From contig JAYMTA010000004.1 of assembly GCA_036897625.1 (NCBI GenBank), positions 62,001-126,000 on the forward strand: a stretch of 64,000 bases of DNA. Reading direction: 5' to 3'. The position numbers were made by a program, and so were the translations under genes. This document shows positions 38,641-50,929 of this stretch, one piece after another (the stretch's first letter is position 1; the number at the start of each line of letters is the position of its first letter). The stretch comes from Pelargonium cotyledonis. Its lineage: Eukaryota > Streptophyta > Magnoliopsida > Geraniales > Geraniaceae. The notes beneath the pieces are model-generated. The model made no database searches. It had not been told where the DNA came from and saw only the letters and a list, made by a program, of their open reading frames with translations.

Positions 38641-39780
38641 CACTTTGTTATAAATTCTAAGGTAGCCTCCAAATACCTTAGAGAAGTAGATAGACAAAAA
38701 TGGTGTGTTAGATTTTCTTCTTTATCTAAGAGATTCCTTAAAGCATGAAGTTGGCATATAGATTTTGAAAGTTCTCTCCAAAGTTCTCTCCCAAGAATAC
38801 TGGCAATTAGAAGTTATTCCTTTAAAACAAGAACCTATTATAGAGGTACAACTGGCTCTAGCTGATAGTTGGCTAAGCGGTTCCTGTATTCAGTGTAAGC
38901 TGGAAAAGATGTATTAGAAATGTATTTGTATTCAGGATTTGTAGCTTTCCTTAGAGTTCAGGAATTTGGATTGTTTAGGAAAGAGAGTCATAATTCTTAA
39001 TCTTAAGAAGTTCCAGTGACAGAAAATGTATTCCTTAATTGTATTGGTTGGTAATTTGGATAAATCTTTAGTTTCAGAGATTCCTAACCGAACTAAAATT
39101 CCTTGTTGCTTGTAAGCCGGTTAAAGGTGTAAATTGAAATAGATTCTCTTGTAAGCACTAGATCTTGGAAGTCTTTGTTTGCAAGGAACAGATTTCTATT
39201 TCTTTGAGATTAAGATCTTGTAGTCTAGCTTTGACTCTATTCCTAATTCTATTCCTATTTGTTTGCAAGGCTAGTCTTGATGGTTATCTTGTTAGAAAGC
39301 TTGATTCCGATCATTTGTATAGCAAGTAAAGGAACTCTATATAATTGTAGTGGCTTTGGAATGTCCTCAACACCTAGTTGAAGTGCAGCTAAAGGATTCA
39401 AAGACTTAAGTTCCTGTATAAATAAGTAATTTTAGGAAAGGTGTTAAAGAATTGCATCAATGAGTTCCAGTTTTTACAGAATTTAATAAGGGATTTCCTT
39501 TGCCTTTGAGATCTTTTGAGAGCCTTTGACTGGGATTTGCATACCGTTTACCTCTGTATTAGCTTGGGAAACACCACCACGCACGCCAGAACTTCTTCCT
39601 TTTGAGTTTAGGAACTTACTCTCTGAAATTGTATTAGTTGTTCTGATAACAGTTGTTCTAGCGTACGATGTGCTTCTTGATAAAGCTTGATTCGGATCTG
39701 GATAACGGATAATTGTGTAATGGACAGTAAAGCAAAGGAGTTTTCGAAGCTCTTCATGTTAGGCTAGGATCCAATCCATC
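38641..39780. other. Block of different sequence texture, T-rich with repeated words
   Basis: From about 38.64 to 39.78 kb the + strand is T-rich and reuses words: AAAGTTCTCTCC in tandem (38768-38791), CTATTCCTA twice (39238-39256), GTTTGCAAGG twice (near 39177 and 39261), CTTGTAAGC twice, and AAGCTTGATTC followed by CGATC or GGATC (near 39298 and 39685). No frame is long. It may be a degenerate repeat region or an insertion of different origin. The boundaries are judged by eye. Confidence 0.35.
38768..38791. repeat. 12-bp perfect tandem duplication
   Basis: AAAGTTCTCTCC occurs twice head to tail without a mismatch, followed by a further C. Confidence 0.9.
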
Positions 39781-42700
39781 CCAGTAAATAAAACTAAGTA
39801 GATAATAAAATAGAAGGAATTGGATAGAACGAATTCTAAAACTAACCTATCGGAATCAAAAATATGCTTAGAAGATAGAATATTGTATGGACATCTTGCT
39901 AAGTCAAACAAAATTAAGGAAACTCGTGGGATGCAAGAAATTTCGTATGCATTTATAAGTACTAATACTAAATCCGATTGAGATTTAATTTAAGTTAAGG
40001 CTTTTTAGAAACGCTAGTCTAGTTGGAAACTTACATTTTAAATCACGGGTAAACCAAAGATATCCAAAATCTAATATTAGTTCATTTAATTGTTTCTGAG
40101 GAGATCCGCTCTGGGCTCTATCAGGGAGGTGCTTTTCAAATGCTTCTTGATAATATAAGAACTAGCCATAAGTCCTACAGTACGCCTTTTTGAAAGGGTT
40201 CAGCAAATCCCGCTATCGCTAAAAGTCCGACTTAATTCAGAGAATCAAATAAGAGTCTTTTATACCTCGATTTATAAAGCTAGCCGCTTACATACAAAGG
40301 AGAGTATGGATCTCTTGAAGCTTTTGCGATGAAGGATGTGTAGGCAAAGATTCCTTAAATAGTAAGACATCGTATACTGGGTGTAGTATTAATGGCTATA
40401 CGTGTTAATACTTAACTGGTATTAGTTTAAGCAGGAGTTTTCCCTGTAACTACGTACTCTTATTAGTAATCCTCCAGAGAAAGAACCCCAGTAGATAGGC
40501 TAAAGGATCTAAAAAATGCAATCAAGTAGAAATATCGAGTATTAGATTTTACAAGACAGAGGACTTTTAAAAGCAAAAGCCAGGAAGGGGCTTGTAAAGG
40601 GAGCTCCTTACCAGAGGGTTTTTCACCAGCTCTAAGCGGATAGCCAACTTAATTTAGAGTTATTAAAACTCGCGTTTCCTTAAGGGTCTCCTAAATACAA
40701 TACTTGTTTCGTACAAGATTCGGGGTCTTGTGCTAAGCCAGTTCTCAGGACAGTAGCAGTCGCAAGGTTTTATGGCATAGATATGGTTTTTTGTTTATAA
40801 AAAAGAATCCTTTTTCTGGAAACAGTGAAAATACCTGGATTAGGTATGAAGCTTGTGCTAATACTACTACTACTACAATTTGTACATAAGGGGTACAGTA
40901 CAGATAGAGAGCAGCTGGGATCCTTTTCTTATAGTATGTCTTTGGAGTTTGTTCTAGCTAGTAGCTCAGATAGGGATTTTTTGAAGTGAATCGAGGAATC
41001 TTGAACGAGATCTAATAGGAGCAGTCTAGAGGAGTAAGAGTAAGTTTCGCCTATTGAGCATAAAGCCCCCTCTTGTACTTGTAGATCTGAATTTGGTAAT
41101 TAGAATGAACCGGGTTTATAAAAAAGGTGCTTAGTGAATGTTATAAATGCAAGACTTTCCGGCCGGTGGAGGGTCTATTTCTGAGGAAAAAGGGGGTTGC
41201 CAACAGATAAATAAAAGTCCTACTGCACTCCGATTTTTATTAAAATGCTGCTCCTAATTTAGGTTTTACCTAGTAAATGCTCTCGGGGATTTTACAAGTG
41301 CTGTTAGACAGGATATATATATATTAAGTGTACAAAACTTTCACTAAGCTGTATTTAGTATATTTTAAGAGCATAAATTGGAAAAGCTACGCGTCTTTTT
41401 ATATTAAGTTCATATACACGGGGCCCCTATATCAAACTGAGCCTGAAATAAAAGAACTTCTAAAAGCCTTTTTATATGTTTTGTAAGTACCATATCATAT
41501 TGAAAACTCGGTTTAGGATATGTCTATTGTACATGGTTTAACTACTTCTAAGAAGATGAAGTTCAAATTTACCCCGCTCGCTGCTAAATAGAAAAAGCCA
41601 GTTTTCTCGAGTTAGGACCTATTCGATTTATAGAGGTTGACTTTTGACCCTTTCAATGCTTTGAGTCTACATATTTTATTGACGAGTACGAATCCGGGTA
41701 TAAAACTAAAGATTTTAAAGTATAAATGTAGTAAAGACCCCGCATATAAGCCTCCACTTAGTATTAACTAGCTACTTATAAGTAGTTTTTTATCCACCAT
41801 TGTTTTACTACAAATAGAACTAATATAAGAGTGACTCCCTGAAGTAACTAGGAGTCAAAACAGGACTGACAACAGAAACTAAGTTTAACATAATAATAAA
41901 CTTCACTTTAGACTAAAACACGAGCACCGGGGAGTAAATTATCTTGCCTTTAAAAACCCTATGATTACTGGTAAGACAACGACTTTAAAAAAGCAAAAGT
42001 TGAGACTTTTTCAAGATTGAATTTCCTGCTTGAGGATAGCGGTAATACTAGGATTTAATTATATTTATAGTATTAGAACTTCCTTCTTCAAAGCTTGCTG
42101 TTTCTTTGCTTTACTTACCCAAATTTTATCCTGAACTTAGCCAGGGCTCCTTTTTTCTTATACAGCTTTTTTTAAGCTTGCTCTAGTCAGTCTATTTTCG
42201 AGAACCATTATACAATACAGAAAGTAGTACAACTATATAAACTCAAGAGCAGCGTTAATGTAATATTTGTTACGTATTCCTTTCTGTAGTTTTTACTCGC
42301 ATTTTAAGTCTCTTTACTCAGATAAAGAATTTCCTATATTCGAGATAGTATTTCCGTATATTTCGTAATCCACTACTAAAAAGGAAGTTAGGAGCACACC
42401 CTTTATAAATTAGTAAATGCTCTTAGAGGATATAGGTAAGGGTTTCCTAATAGTTAGTAATAAATAGTATTAGTAGTTACATTTGTTAAGGAGAAAACTT
42501 CCTGTGGGGTTCTTACCGTTAAAAGGGGGTACGAGCCTTATCTTATAGAGTAGGGAAGGCATCCATGTACCTGACTGTAGCACAGCGGAGAAAGGGTAGG
42601 ATAAGATAGTATCCGTATAGTACATACTTACACTGTGACCAACAACGACAAAAACAGACTTCAACTTTAAAACTTGACTCCATTTACTAGTTTTTATAAG

Positions 42701-43383
42701 CTCTAGGCCCCTTACTAACTACCAGAAACCCGGGAAACAACACCAACAGGAAAACACATTGCTTTAGCCTTAGTTATTTATACTCCCAAATGCCCTATTT
42801 GAAATTGGTAACAATAAAGGAACAGAAAAGCAACCTTAACTTAAGTATTACTTTGTGAGCTACTTTGATTTCAGATAAAGTCTATTTTGGGATTTGTTCG
42901 CTTTAACTAATCTGGAAAAGGGTCTCTTTCTGTTTGCTAAGGAATAATCATGCTTAGTTAAGAGAGTAAAAGTTAAACTTTAAAAGTCTAGTCTGGTATA
43001 TTTATATATTTTGGGAGTAGCGGAGATTTCTTTTCGTGTGAGTTACTTTGTATTAGTAGGGGTAGGGTCTTCCCCATTCTTGGAAAAAATTTTGTTCTAA
43101 CCTAGAATTCTATATACTGATGGGATACTAAATTATGCTAATCTCTTCTTAATCTAAATATATTAAAAGTTATAACAAAGTGCTGAAAGGATAGAAATCA
43201 GAAGTTCAAATCGGGTTTTCTCTATGCAATACTTTAAATAACACAGGTTAATACTTAAAACGGATATACCTCAGTAAGGCTTAAAGAATTTCCTAACACA
43301 CTTTCTATAATTGGGATGTAGCTTTTGGCTGGTTCCACTGAATGATATTTGCCTAAATACCAGTAAAATTAGCACTATAGACT
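39781..43383. other. No gene seen; A+T-rich spacer
   Basis: No supported gene. An (ACT)n triplet run lies near 40862-40876, the palindrome CCGGCCGG at 41159-41166 and a TA run at 41313-41324. A T-arm-like AGAAGTTCAAATCGGG near 43200 lacks a D-arm. Confidence 0.55.
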
Positions 43384-43450
43384 TCGGACTTATACAGGAT
43401 TCAAACCCATGTTATTGTTCTAAACTAACCCCCTGCTCTACCGTTGATAT
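43384..43450 (-). pseudogene. tRNA-like relic related to the CUU group
   Basis: On the minus strand ATCAACGGTAGAGCAGGGGG is followed by TTAGTTTAG and a T-arm CATGGGTTTGAATCCTG. GGTAGAGCAGGG and the downstream CATGGGTT are shared with the relics at 22715 and 20180 at similar spacing, so it may be a third, more diverged copy. The T-arm stem pairs (GG with CC) and its loop is TTTGAAT rather than the usual TTCGAAT. Acceptor pairing is not evident. Confidence 0.4.
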
Positions 43451-44053
43451 TGCTGACCTCGGGAGTCTCACAGGGAATATTCGCTTTTTATTTGGATCTT
43501 GCTGAATTTTTCTATCTCTTTAAATAACTGCTATTATAATTAGAAGATTAAAACCTCCATACTATCACTCGGGCTTAGTAAATACAAGTTTACTTATAGG
43601 GTATGCATCCCCGGTTCCTCTTGCTAATTTCCAAATTTCTAAGTATTGGCTCAGGGGTGTTAGATCTAAACTCTATTTTACAAGCTCTTGTTAAAGCGTA
43701 ATAAACAGTTTTCTATTTGTGTACTTCTAAGTTAGTTAACTCTAGGCTTTCATTCCAGCATCTCTTCATTATCAAAGGCATATGCTTTTTGGGAAAAAGG
43801 GGGAGCTATACACCAGGATTTGTTTACTTCTCTTATACTATGGATTTTGCTTATTATTGAGTTCCAAAAGTAAATACCATAAACACTGAGCTTAAGGAGT
43901 ACTGCATTTGAACCTATGACTAACTACCTTTCAGCCTTCTGTTCTAACTTTAATGAAGGTGTTTCTATGTATTTATTTTTAAATATTGCAGCGTTATTGT
44001 CTAGTAATTAGCTTTTTTATACATTTTAATTCAGTAAGTTCTTCTTATTTAAG

Positions 44054-44446
44054 CTATTCATTTTTCTCATTAATTAATATGGGCGGCATAACCTTATATA
44101 AGTAATTTCTTAGTGATTCATGCATTGGATACCCACCAAAAAAATGACTATACCATAACCCGCAGGTATAACAGTTCAACCAGAAATAACGGATAAAGGT
44201 TAAAATTTCTAATAAAGGTGTAGGACAAAGCCAAAGTAAAGCAGTCTTAGTAAGATTTTCTGAATTTGGGAATGAAAAGCGGTATTCAGTTTCGATTTCT
44301 AATTCAAAATTGCGAAATATAGAAGTTAACTTTTGTAAACTATGTTTTTGTTTTTCCGAAGCGAGTCCTAGATATTTAGTCTCCTTAAAGAAAAATTTAT
44401 GATTATTCATACAGCACAATAGTTTACCTAAGATTACAGAAAACAC
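44054..44446 (-). CDS. Longest open frame (130 codons), unrecognised
   Basis: This is the longest ATG frame in the window. The peptide has a basic N-terminal half (residues 1-60), an acidic and aromatic stretch near 45-60, and a hydrophobic segment around residues 70-95 (LLWLCPTPLLEILTFIRYFW) that could span a membrane. It ends with a polar tail rich in Asn and Glu. I recognise no family and see no ribosome-binding site or partner gene. For a sequence of this length and composition the expected longest open run is about 120 codons, so 130 is not evidence of selection by itself. It remains the first candidate if any gene exists here. Confidence 0.15.
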   Translation of the reverse strand: MFSVILGKLLCCMNNHKFFFKETKYLGLASEKQKHSLQKLTSIFRNFELEIETEYRFSFPNSENLTKTALLWLCPTPLLEILTFIRYFWLNCYTCGLWYSHFFGGYPMHESLRNYLYKVMPPILINEKNE

Positions 44447-45324
44447 TTTTAGGTAAACATGGTTATATTATTCTTTATTACTGAAACCGCAGGTTAGGGA
44501 TCTCAGTTAAGATATCCTATTAGTTGTATTTAAGTCTTTTATGAAACACAGGTTCTAACTTTTAGGGATTCCTAATAAACAATTTATTAATACATTTATG
44601 AGTTCATGAGGTATCCCCTTTTTCTTTATAGTGATTAGTAATACGAAACCTCTTTCTTGGTGCTCTAAAGAGTGGAATTAATTGTTGTTAGTTTAATAAA
44701 AGTGAGAAAGCGTTCTAATATTTTAGTAGGGGTCTTCGCAATTGCTTACGTTAGTCATTGGTTTGTAGTTTTTGATAAGGTGTAAGCCGTAATAAGAGCT
44801 TCTTAGAAATAAAAAGAGATCTTTTTTACAATAAGTTAAGTTATAACTTTTTAAGTTGAGTACAAGATATAATACCTAAGGGGTCACTTCATAACCAGGG
44901 TATTCTGAATAAGGGTATAGCTTTCAATAAAAGATACCGAAACGTGGTAATTTCATAAGATTTTTTCCTAGGTATTTTAGTGGATATGGGTACAAGAATC
45001 GGAAGCTTTTTGGTAGAATCCGGGTGTTTGCTATTTCTTTACTTGGAATAGTTTCCTAGTTAAAAGGGAAGTGCTTTTAGTATAATTTTGCAAGCCTCGG
45101 AAATTTATTAAAATAAAGTAATAAAGTGTCTAAAACTAAGGCTAAAGAGGGGATCCTCTACTATTTTTTCAAGAAGGTAACTGAGTAAAGGGGTATAAAA
45201 AGACCTTCTAGATAAGAACTAGGGAACAGTTCAAATGAATCTAGATTTGTTGTCCTTCACATTTTATTTTCGAAACTATTGCCTTAAAGATATTGAAAGT
45301 CTAGGAGATATGGACTCAGTCGTA

Positions 45325-45380
45325 GGTATGTGACTTGAACCTATGTGTTTTATAGTAGCTACGTTAAGCTTTTAGTACTT
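45325..45380 (-). pseudogene. tRNA 3'-half scrap
   Basis: On the minus strand ACACATAGGTTCAAGTCACA forms a T-arm with the GGTTCAAGTC loop word. Upstream on that strand AACGTAGCTAC could be a D-stem remnant, but GGTA is missing and the spacing is short. Confidence 0.25.
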
Positions 45381-45419
45381 CGAGATTAGGTTAAGATAAT
45401 AGGTAAGCGGGTGACTAAG

Positions 45420-45920
45420 TCTCCTTTTTTCAGGTTAGTATTGGTCTTAAGAAAAAGTTTTTTTTAGATTAAGATAGGGATACAGAGCATAGTTTCTAAG
45501 GTTAGAGAGTAAGAGTTTAGTCGCAGGTATTATGAAGCTTTAAAGAGGGTTATTAAAAAAAAATTATAGGTATTGAGAAAGTTTTCTTTCTGAGGAATCT
45601 AAGGAAAAAGGGTACATTAAGTCAGTAAGAGGTTTCCTTTTTAGCCATTTTATATTAAGTAAATAGTTAACGCTTCTCAAGTTTAAAATTAAGCGGGATC
45701 CGTCAAGCGTACTCAAGATTTTCTTAGAAGTTTAAGTAGGGAGTATAGCTATAAAGACTAGGAGAGTTTTAGCTGTTAAGAGAAGTATAGGTAGTAGGCA
45801 CAGGATAGAGAATAAAGCTAGGGGTAAGAGTAAAAAGAATTTCAAAAAGCATAGGAATAGGGTCCTCTTTAAAGAGTTTTCAGGGTCTTGGGTTAAGTTT
45901 TTAATCATGTATAGGGTAGG
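45420..45920. other. G-rich, C-poor strand island
   Basis: Lines of 60 bases here carry about 12-19 G and only 3-6 C on the + strand, for example 45721-45840. The words TAGG, GAGTA and AAGTATAGG recur. There is no open frame of note. About 260 bp downstream the bias reverses (46180-46560). Confidence 0.65.
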
Positions 45921-46179
45921 TTTAAGTAGATACGAGAGGTTTTTCTTAGGTATAGCCGGGTTCCTTTTTATTTATTTGTTATTTGTGCATGAAGGGAGTT
46001 CTAAACCAAGTATTTTTTTGAAAAGGCTTTGAAGAGTTTATGCTTTTTATAGGAAACAGTTCTTAAGATAACTGTAGAACCTCAGGTACTCAACCGTATA
46101 GGCATAAGTTTACCTTTTGATATAATAGCTGACAAGTTCAGGCATAAAAAGGACTTTTTGGAATTGGAAACAAAAGGAA

Positions 46180-46560
46180 CACAAACTCTTAGTCTCTTAT
46201 AAAATCCTAGACTCAGGTCTATCCACATTTCAAAAGAATTCCTTGTGACGACTTATTACACGGGATCCGGAAGAAACTACTCTCCTACCCCAATCCCTTA
46301 GAACACTTATCTAAACTAACAGAAAGGAAATCCTCCTTTAGAATTCTCTGATTCTGTATTTAAACTAGAGTACAAAAGGCTCAGAGTACAATAGTTCAAA
46401 CCCCATACTATATGCCTCCATGGACTACCTTCCAGATAATACTTAGGCAATAGACTCTTAAGGTACGGCGCGGCATCTCTAAGTTTTATAAAGTTTCCTT
46501 AACATCTAAAAAATCTCAACTTTAGCCCTCTTTATTTACTTATGGACTAACAAGAGAAAT
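46180..46560. other. C-rich, G-poor strand island
   Basis: In 46261-46320 I count about 18 C and 6 G. Together with the preceding G-rich island this makes a skew switch close to 46.0 kb. A T-arm-like ATAGTTCAAACCCC near 46390 has no D-arm partner. Confidence 0.6.
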
Positions 46561-47011
46561 CTTTACTGTTTAAATTAAGGTGAAGACTAGATGAAAAAGG
46601 ATCCGTGCTCCACTCCTGAGAAAGCAGGAGCTTTACTTGACTAATGGGGTATAAAACTGCTAACTAAGTTGATAAGTTTTAATACAAGTTTAAGAGTAGG
46701 TTCCTTTAGGATCCCTTTTTGGAGTGCTCAGTATTATCAGTATTAATATTAATCAGTATAGACCTAAGCTGTCATTCTAACTAGGTAGGATTGCTCCTTT
46801 CTTTTGTTTATTGTGGATGCTTCATTCTCACAAACATGTTTTCGAGGGTAATAAAATACACACCAGGAAGCCTTTAATATGATGGATTCCCCAACGATAA
46901 AATGTTCAACCCTCCTACTTCTTTCAGCGGTATGTTTTTAGGGATTTTATTTTAATATCGGATACAAGGACTCCTTTTTATATATCTGATTCCGTTGTTG
47001 TAATTTCGGGT

Positions 47012-47021
47012 CCCTTAAGGG
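47012..47021. repeat. 10-bp palindrome
   Basis: CCCTTAAGGG is a perfect palindrome immediately before TATAAAAG. It is one example of the many short AAGGG/CCCTT inverted motifs in the window. Confidence 0.8.
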
Positions 47022-47375
47022 CTATAAAAGACTCCATATAATTAAATGGAATTTCAACTACGTATTATACGGCTACGTTCTTTTTTGAGACTGTCAAATG
47101 ACTCCTTGTATATAGAGTTAATATAAACCCTACCGCAAATAAAAGTCCTGCTGGTAGATAACCTTTGAAATAGAAGGAACAAAAAATCCTGGGTAGTACA
47201 TTTCAGTTAAGTAAAGTTATTAAATTAATAAGAGGATGCAAATCTCGGGATAGCTTTTCCTTAATCATTGCGAAGAATGGCAGCATATGCAGCATATATT
47301 ACAAACAAGGAGTTAACCCAAACTAAAAATTTACTTAAAATAATTTTCTATTAAGACCTTGTATTATATAGAAGA

Positions 47376-47450
47376 GTAGTCCCTATTAGAACGGAATCCT
47401 GCTTTAACTTTGTCCTGAGGCCTAGGGGGCATGCTAGTACGAAAAGTTCT
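47376..47450 (+). pseudogene. Possible 23S rRNA sarcin-ricin-region scrap
   Basis: GTCCCTAT, then CTGAGG, GGGGGC and CTAGTACGAAAAG occur in the order they have in domain VI of bacterial-type 23S rRNA around the sarcin-ricin loop (GTCCCTATCT, CTGAGGGGGGCTGC, CTAGTACGAGAGGACC). Gaps between the words differ by a few bases and the loop itself is altered at the GAGAGG part. No other 23S pieces are recognisable nearby. I compare with remembered consensus only, so this is a lead, not an annotation. Confidence 0.25.
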
Positions 47451-47464
47451 CAATTTATAGATTC

Positions 47465-47492
47465 AAAAACTACTAGTAAAAAACTACTAGTA
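47465..47492. repeat. 14-bp perfect tandem duplication
   Basis: AAAAACTACTAGTA occurs twice head to tail, exact, followed by CTAG. Each unit contains the palindrome ACTAGT. It lies just after the rRNA-like scrap. Confidence 0.9.
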
Positions 47493-48913
47493 CTAGATCT
47501 GGGAACTCCGGGAATCTTTTATAGCTTACGAAATTAATCCTTTATAACCCCGGATCGTAATTTAACTCTTTTAAATGAATTTCCGAGGATAAGTCAGGGT
47601 TTATTTATAGGGGGGGCATCCACTGTTTAACATGGAAGAGTTTTTTCTTGGAATGTACATGCCTAAGACCCTCCGTCGGTGAGTGTGGGGTATTGTCCTA
47701 TCCTAGTGTATGAAACCGGTAAACCCCTCACCTTAGGAATGCCTTTCGAACCCCCTTTTTATATTTACAGAATTTGATTCATATTTTAAAAGAGCTGTCT
47801 TATAAAACCTGGTACGTACAAAATTGAAGACTCCTATTTATTAGATTAGGTTTAAAGCATAGGAAATTTCCCCATTTTTCTTGCTGATAGGCACTTACTT
47901 TAGACAACCCAAGCATTCAGCTTCAGCTTTAACCCCCACGTTGGTTTAAATCCTGTTAGCTCTGTTAAGTACTCTTTTCTAACAGAAACTTGTGTCCTTT
48001 AAGGTATATTGAACATAGGGATCTTTGGTAAAGCTTTCAGTACTAAACAAAAAAGGAATTCCGCGGAGAATTCTCTCTAAAGAAAATTTTTTACAAAAAG
48101 CCATTCCCGGATAATCTAGATTAAAATGCTAAAAATGTGGATTTTACGAGGATTAAGACCCCCTCTTCCGAATAAGCTAAGTCGAAAAGATTGCTAAAAT
48201 AAAACCCGAAACCCCGTGAAAAACCAGTAGACTAGTTAGAATATCCTGACTGAAACAATTAGGAAACCCGGATATACATAAACAGCACTTGGTGCACACT
48301 TCTTTTAAAAGTTAGTATAACTATAAGAGTACCCGACCCTTGTTTATTAGATAGACTTTGTTTGACTTCTAGGGGGCTTTTAAGTACGGGTTCATATACA
48401 CACATGCTAGATTATTTATTCTCTTTGTTACCCTTCGCTCTCTCGAAGACGTAGTTTCGTATTCCTTTTTGTAACAAACAAGGACTGCTTTTACTGAGGA
48501 TTCCTTAGTCCTTAAGCATATTCCATGAAATTTTACAAGATAGACTTTTCTAACCTAAAATTATACACGTTATAAAGATATATTCTAAAACCCTGCTTTA
48601 TCTTATTTTAACACTGGACATTGCCCTCATTTACTTTACAAGCGCGCCCCTCTTGGTGGAAGGGGTTTAGATATTTGCATTTACTATATAAAGTGTCTAA
48701 GCTTTCCTTTCTTTTTGTGGGCTCTTAACACATTTCTGGATTATATTACAGGTCCGGTTATGCCTCTTGTGCCAGTATTCTACTTAATTTAAAGGACCTT
48801 TTCAATTCGGGATTGCCTCCTTGGTTGGTTTGAATTACAAATTAAGTTTTCGTAAAATACAATGATTATTTGTGCTCTTTTAGATAAATTTAAATAGACT
48901 CGACTTGCTTGTT
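47493..48913. other. No gene seen; A+T-rich spacer
   Basis: Nothing in this block could be assigned. Confidence 0.6.
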
Positions 48914-48939
48914 AAAAGGTTCGAATCCTTTTACTCCAG
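48914..48939 (+). pseudogene. tRNA-Gln 3'-end scrap (copy 2)
   Basis: AAAAGGTTCGAATCCTTTT forms a full T-arm stem and loop, followed by ACTCCAG. It agrees with the 3' end of mitochondrial-type tRNA-Gln as I remember it over its whole length. Upstream sequence shows neither the D-arm (GCCAAGTGGTAAGGC) nor the anticodon arm, so this is a 3' fragment. Confidence 0.5.
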
Positions 48940-50929
48940 TCTAGATTCAATTCTTAATCTCTTGCATTAGGTAAAAAAACATTTATACTTTTTCTAAGCA
49001 GGTTGACCTAAGGACACTCAGCTATTGCTTAATACTCTATACTAGTCGATTTGAGGATTCATGGCCATAATATATCATAGCTCGTCAAGGCATACAGGCA
49101 CATTGGAGAGACTTCTATCTAAGCAATTCTCGTTTCTAAAAACCGAGTATTATTTCTATTTTAACTCCTCTAATACCCTTTTTAAACTTTAAGAGTAAGT
49201 TTCGGATATATCCTAACCCTGAGTTTGAAAAGCAAGGGCTAGGATCCATAGCTACGGGAACTTCCTATATGAGTACTTTACTTTTCCTGCTAATTTGTCT
49301 AAACTGGCTAATGGACCTGTCTATAAAAATGTATATGTACTTTGTCTTACTTGCTTGCTTAAGCGAGCTCTTGTAAGATACAGGAGCGGCATCTTTCTAT
49401 CTAGGAGGATTGAGTGGCAAAAAAAGTAACCCCTGCTAAATAGGAGCTGCAATTATGAGAGTGCTCCTCACCAAACAACTAAACTAAGTAATCAGAACTT
49501 CCTAAATATAAAGAAAAACTACTAAAAACCCTTTTTAAAGTTTGTGGATACTCGTTTATTCTGCCTACCCCTCCGGTTTTATTGTAACTTTTGTTGAGTT
49601 TGAAACTAAACTAAAAAGCCACTTAATATAGTGTTATAGCTGACGGAGTCCAAGTCTTTTACTTCAAGAAATCAGAGGAAGGCTCTATACATCGGTAAGA
49701 TTTTTTGTTAAATGATATTCATAATTTTTCCACCCAGGGAGCGCTTATACAAACAAAGTTAGATGCCTCATCAGGGACCGGACTTATTATTCTGTGTATT
49801 ACATAGGACCCCTAGATTATATTTAAATTAACATACTGTATTAACAATACAAGATTCGTTGTATGAATTTTAATTATTAAGGAAGTTTATGTGTTTCAGG
49901 TCATAAAGACTTGTTTGAAGAATAAAATAAAGTTAGGATAGTATAGCTTAGTAACAAAAAGCACCTAAGGAATAACATCTCTTTATAGGGTTCCACCTCA
50001 CAACCTCTATTAGTTGTGTACAAAGTTCACTCCGGGGGCTTTTGAAAAGTAAGTAAGTCGACAACTAAAGGAATAAGAGTGCAATTTTACTGGGTTTTTT
50101 TAGCTTTGAATAAGGAGATCCTGAAACTAGAGCTAAACTTAATAGGTTTTTCCTAGTTTTAATTTACTATATTGATTTTTTGTACACGGGTAAGAAGTGC
50201 AACGCAAATAACTTGGGGTTCTTAGGCATAAGCAAGGTATATAATTCTTTACAATTCGATTCTGTTCTCGTTGGGGTACACCTCTGTTTCTATTTCAAAA
50301 GTTTAGGGTTTTCTTCCTAGCAGCAAAAGTAATAGAGAGGCCCTCTAAAAGGATCCTACACTAAATCATCAAACGTAGATTTAATCTACAAACGGTCAGA
50401 TATCAGAAGTAAATTACAGAAACGAAACACATAAATATTTACAAGTTGTCCTAGACCTTTAAGGAGAACTAAGACTTATCCGCTATTCTTTTATCGAGAT
50501 AAATAGGTCCTTGCAAATACTAAATAACAGAAAAGGGACGCAGAGTTATAGCAACGGTTCACAAACTCATGGAAAGACTACTCCTGAAAATTAGGAGTAT
50601 AATAAGAATCCGAGTCCAATAAGTAGGTTCCAACCTTAATACGTACGTAAATTAGCGCTTCCCGAGAATTATCCCGCATCTCTAGTTAGTAAAAAAGCAT
50701 TTCTTAGTCTGGTCTGATAGACACTTGTATTTTTCTATTTTATTTAAGAAGTCCGTGAATGCCGGGGTTGTAAGATTCCCCTTAGGCTTGGGTTTATAGG
50801 AATCCTTTTTAAAATATACTAAAAAACAAAAATATTTTAATCATTTAAATAGAATATAAGTTTTTGCAATAGGGATTTATACTGAATTCCAGTTATTAGG
50901 AGTATATAGAACATAGAACTCGTAGATAG
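48940..50929. other. No gene seen; A+T-rich spacer
   Basis: No supported feature in this block. Confidence 0.6.

Noticed and set aside
40862-40876. (ACT)n run as coding triplet repeat
   Set aside because: Five units only and no long frame around it.
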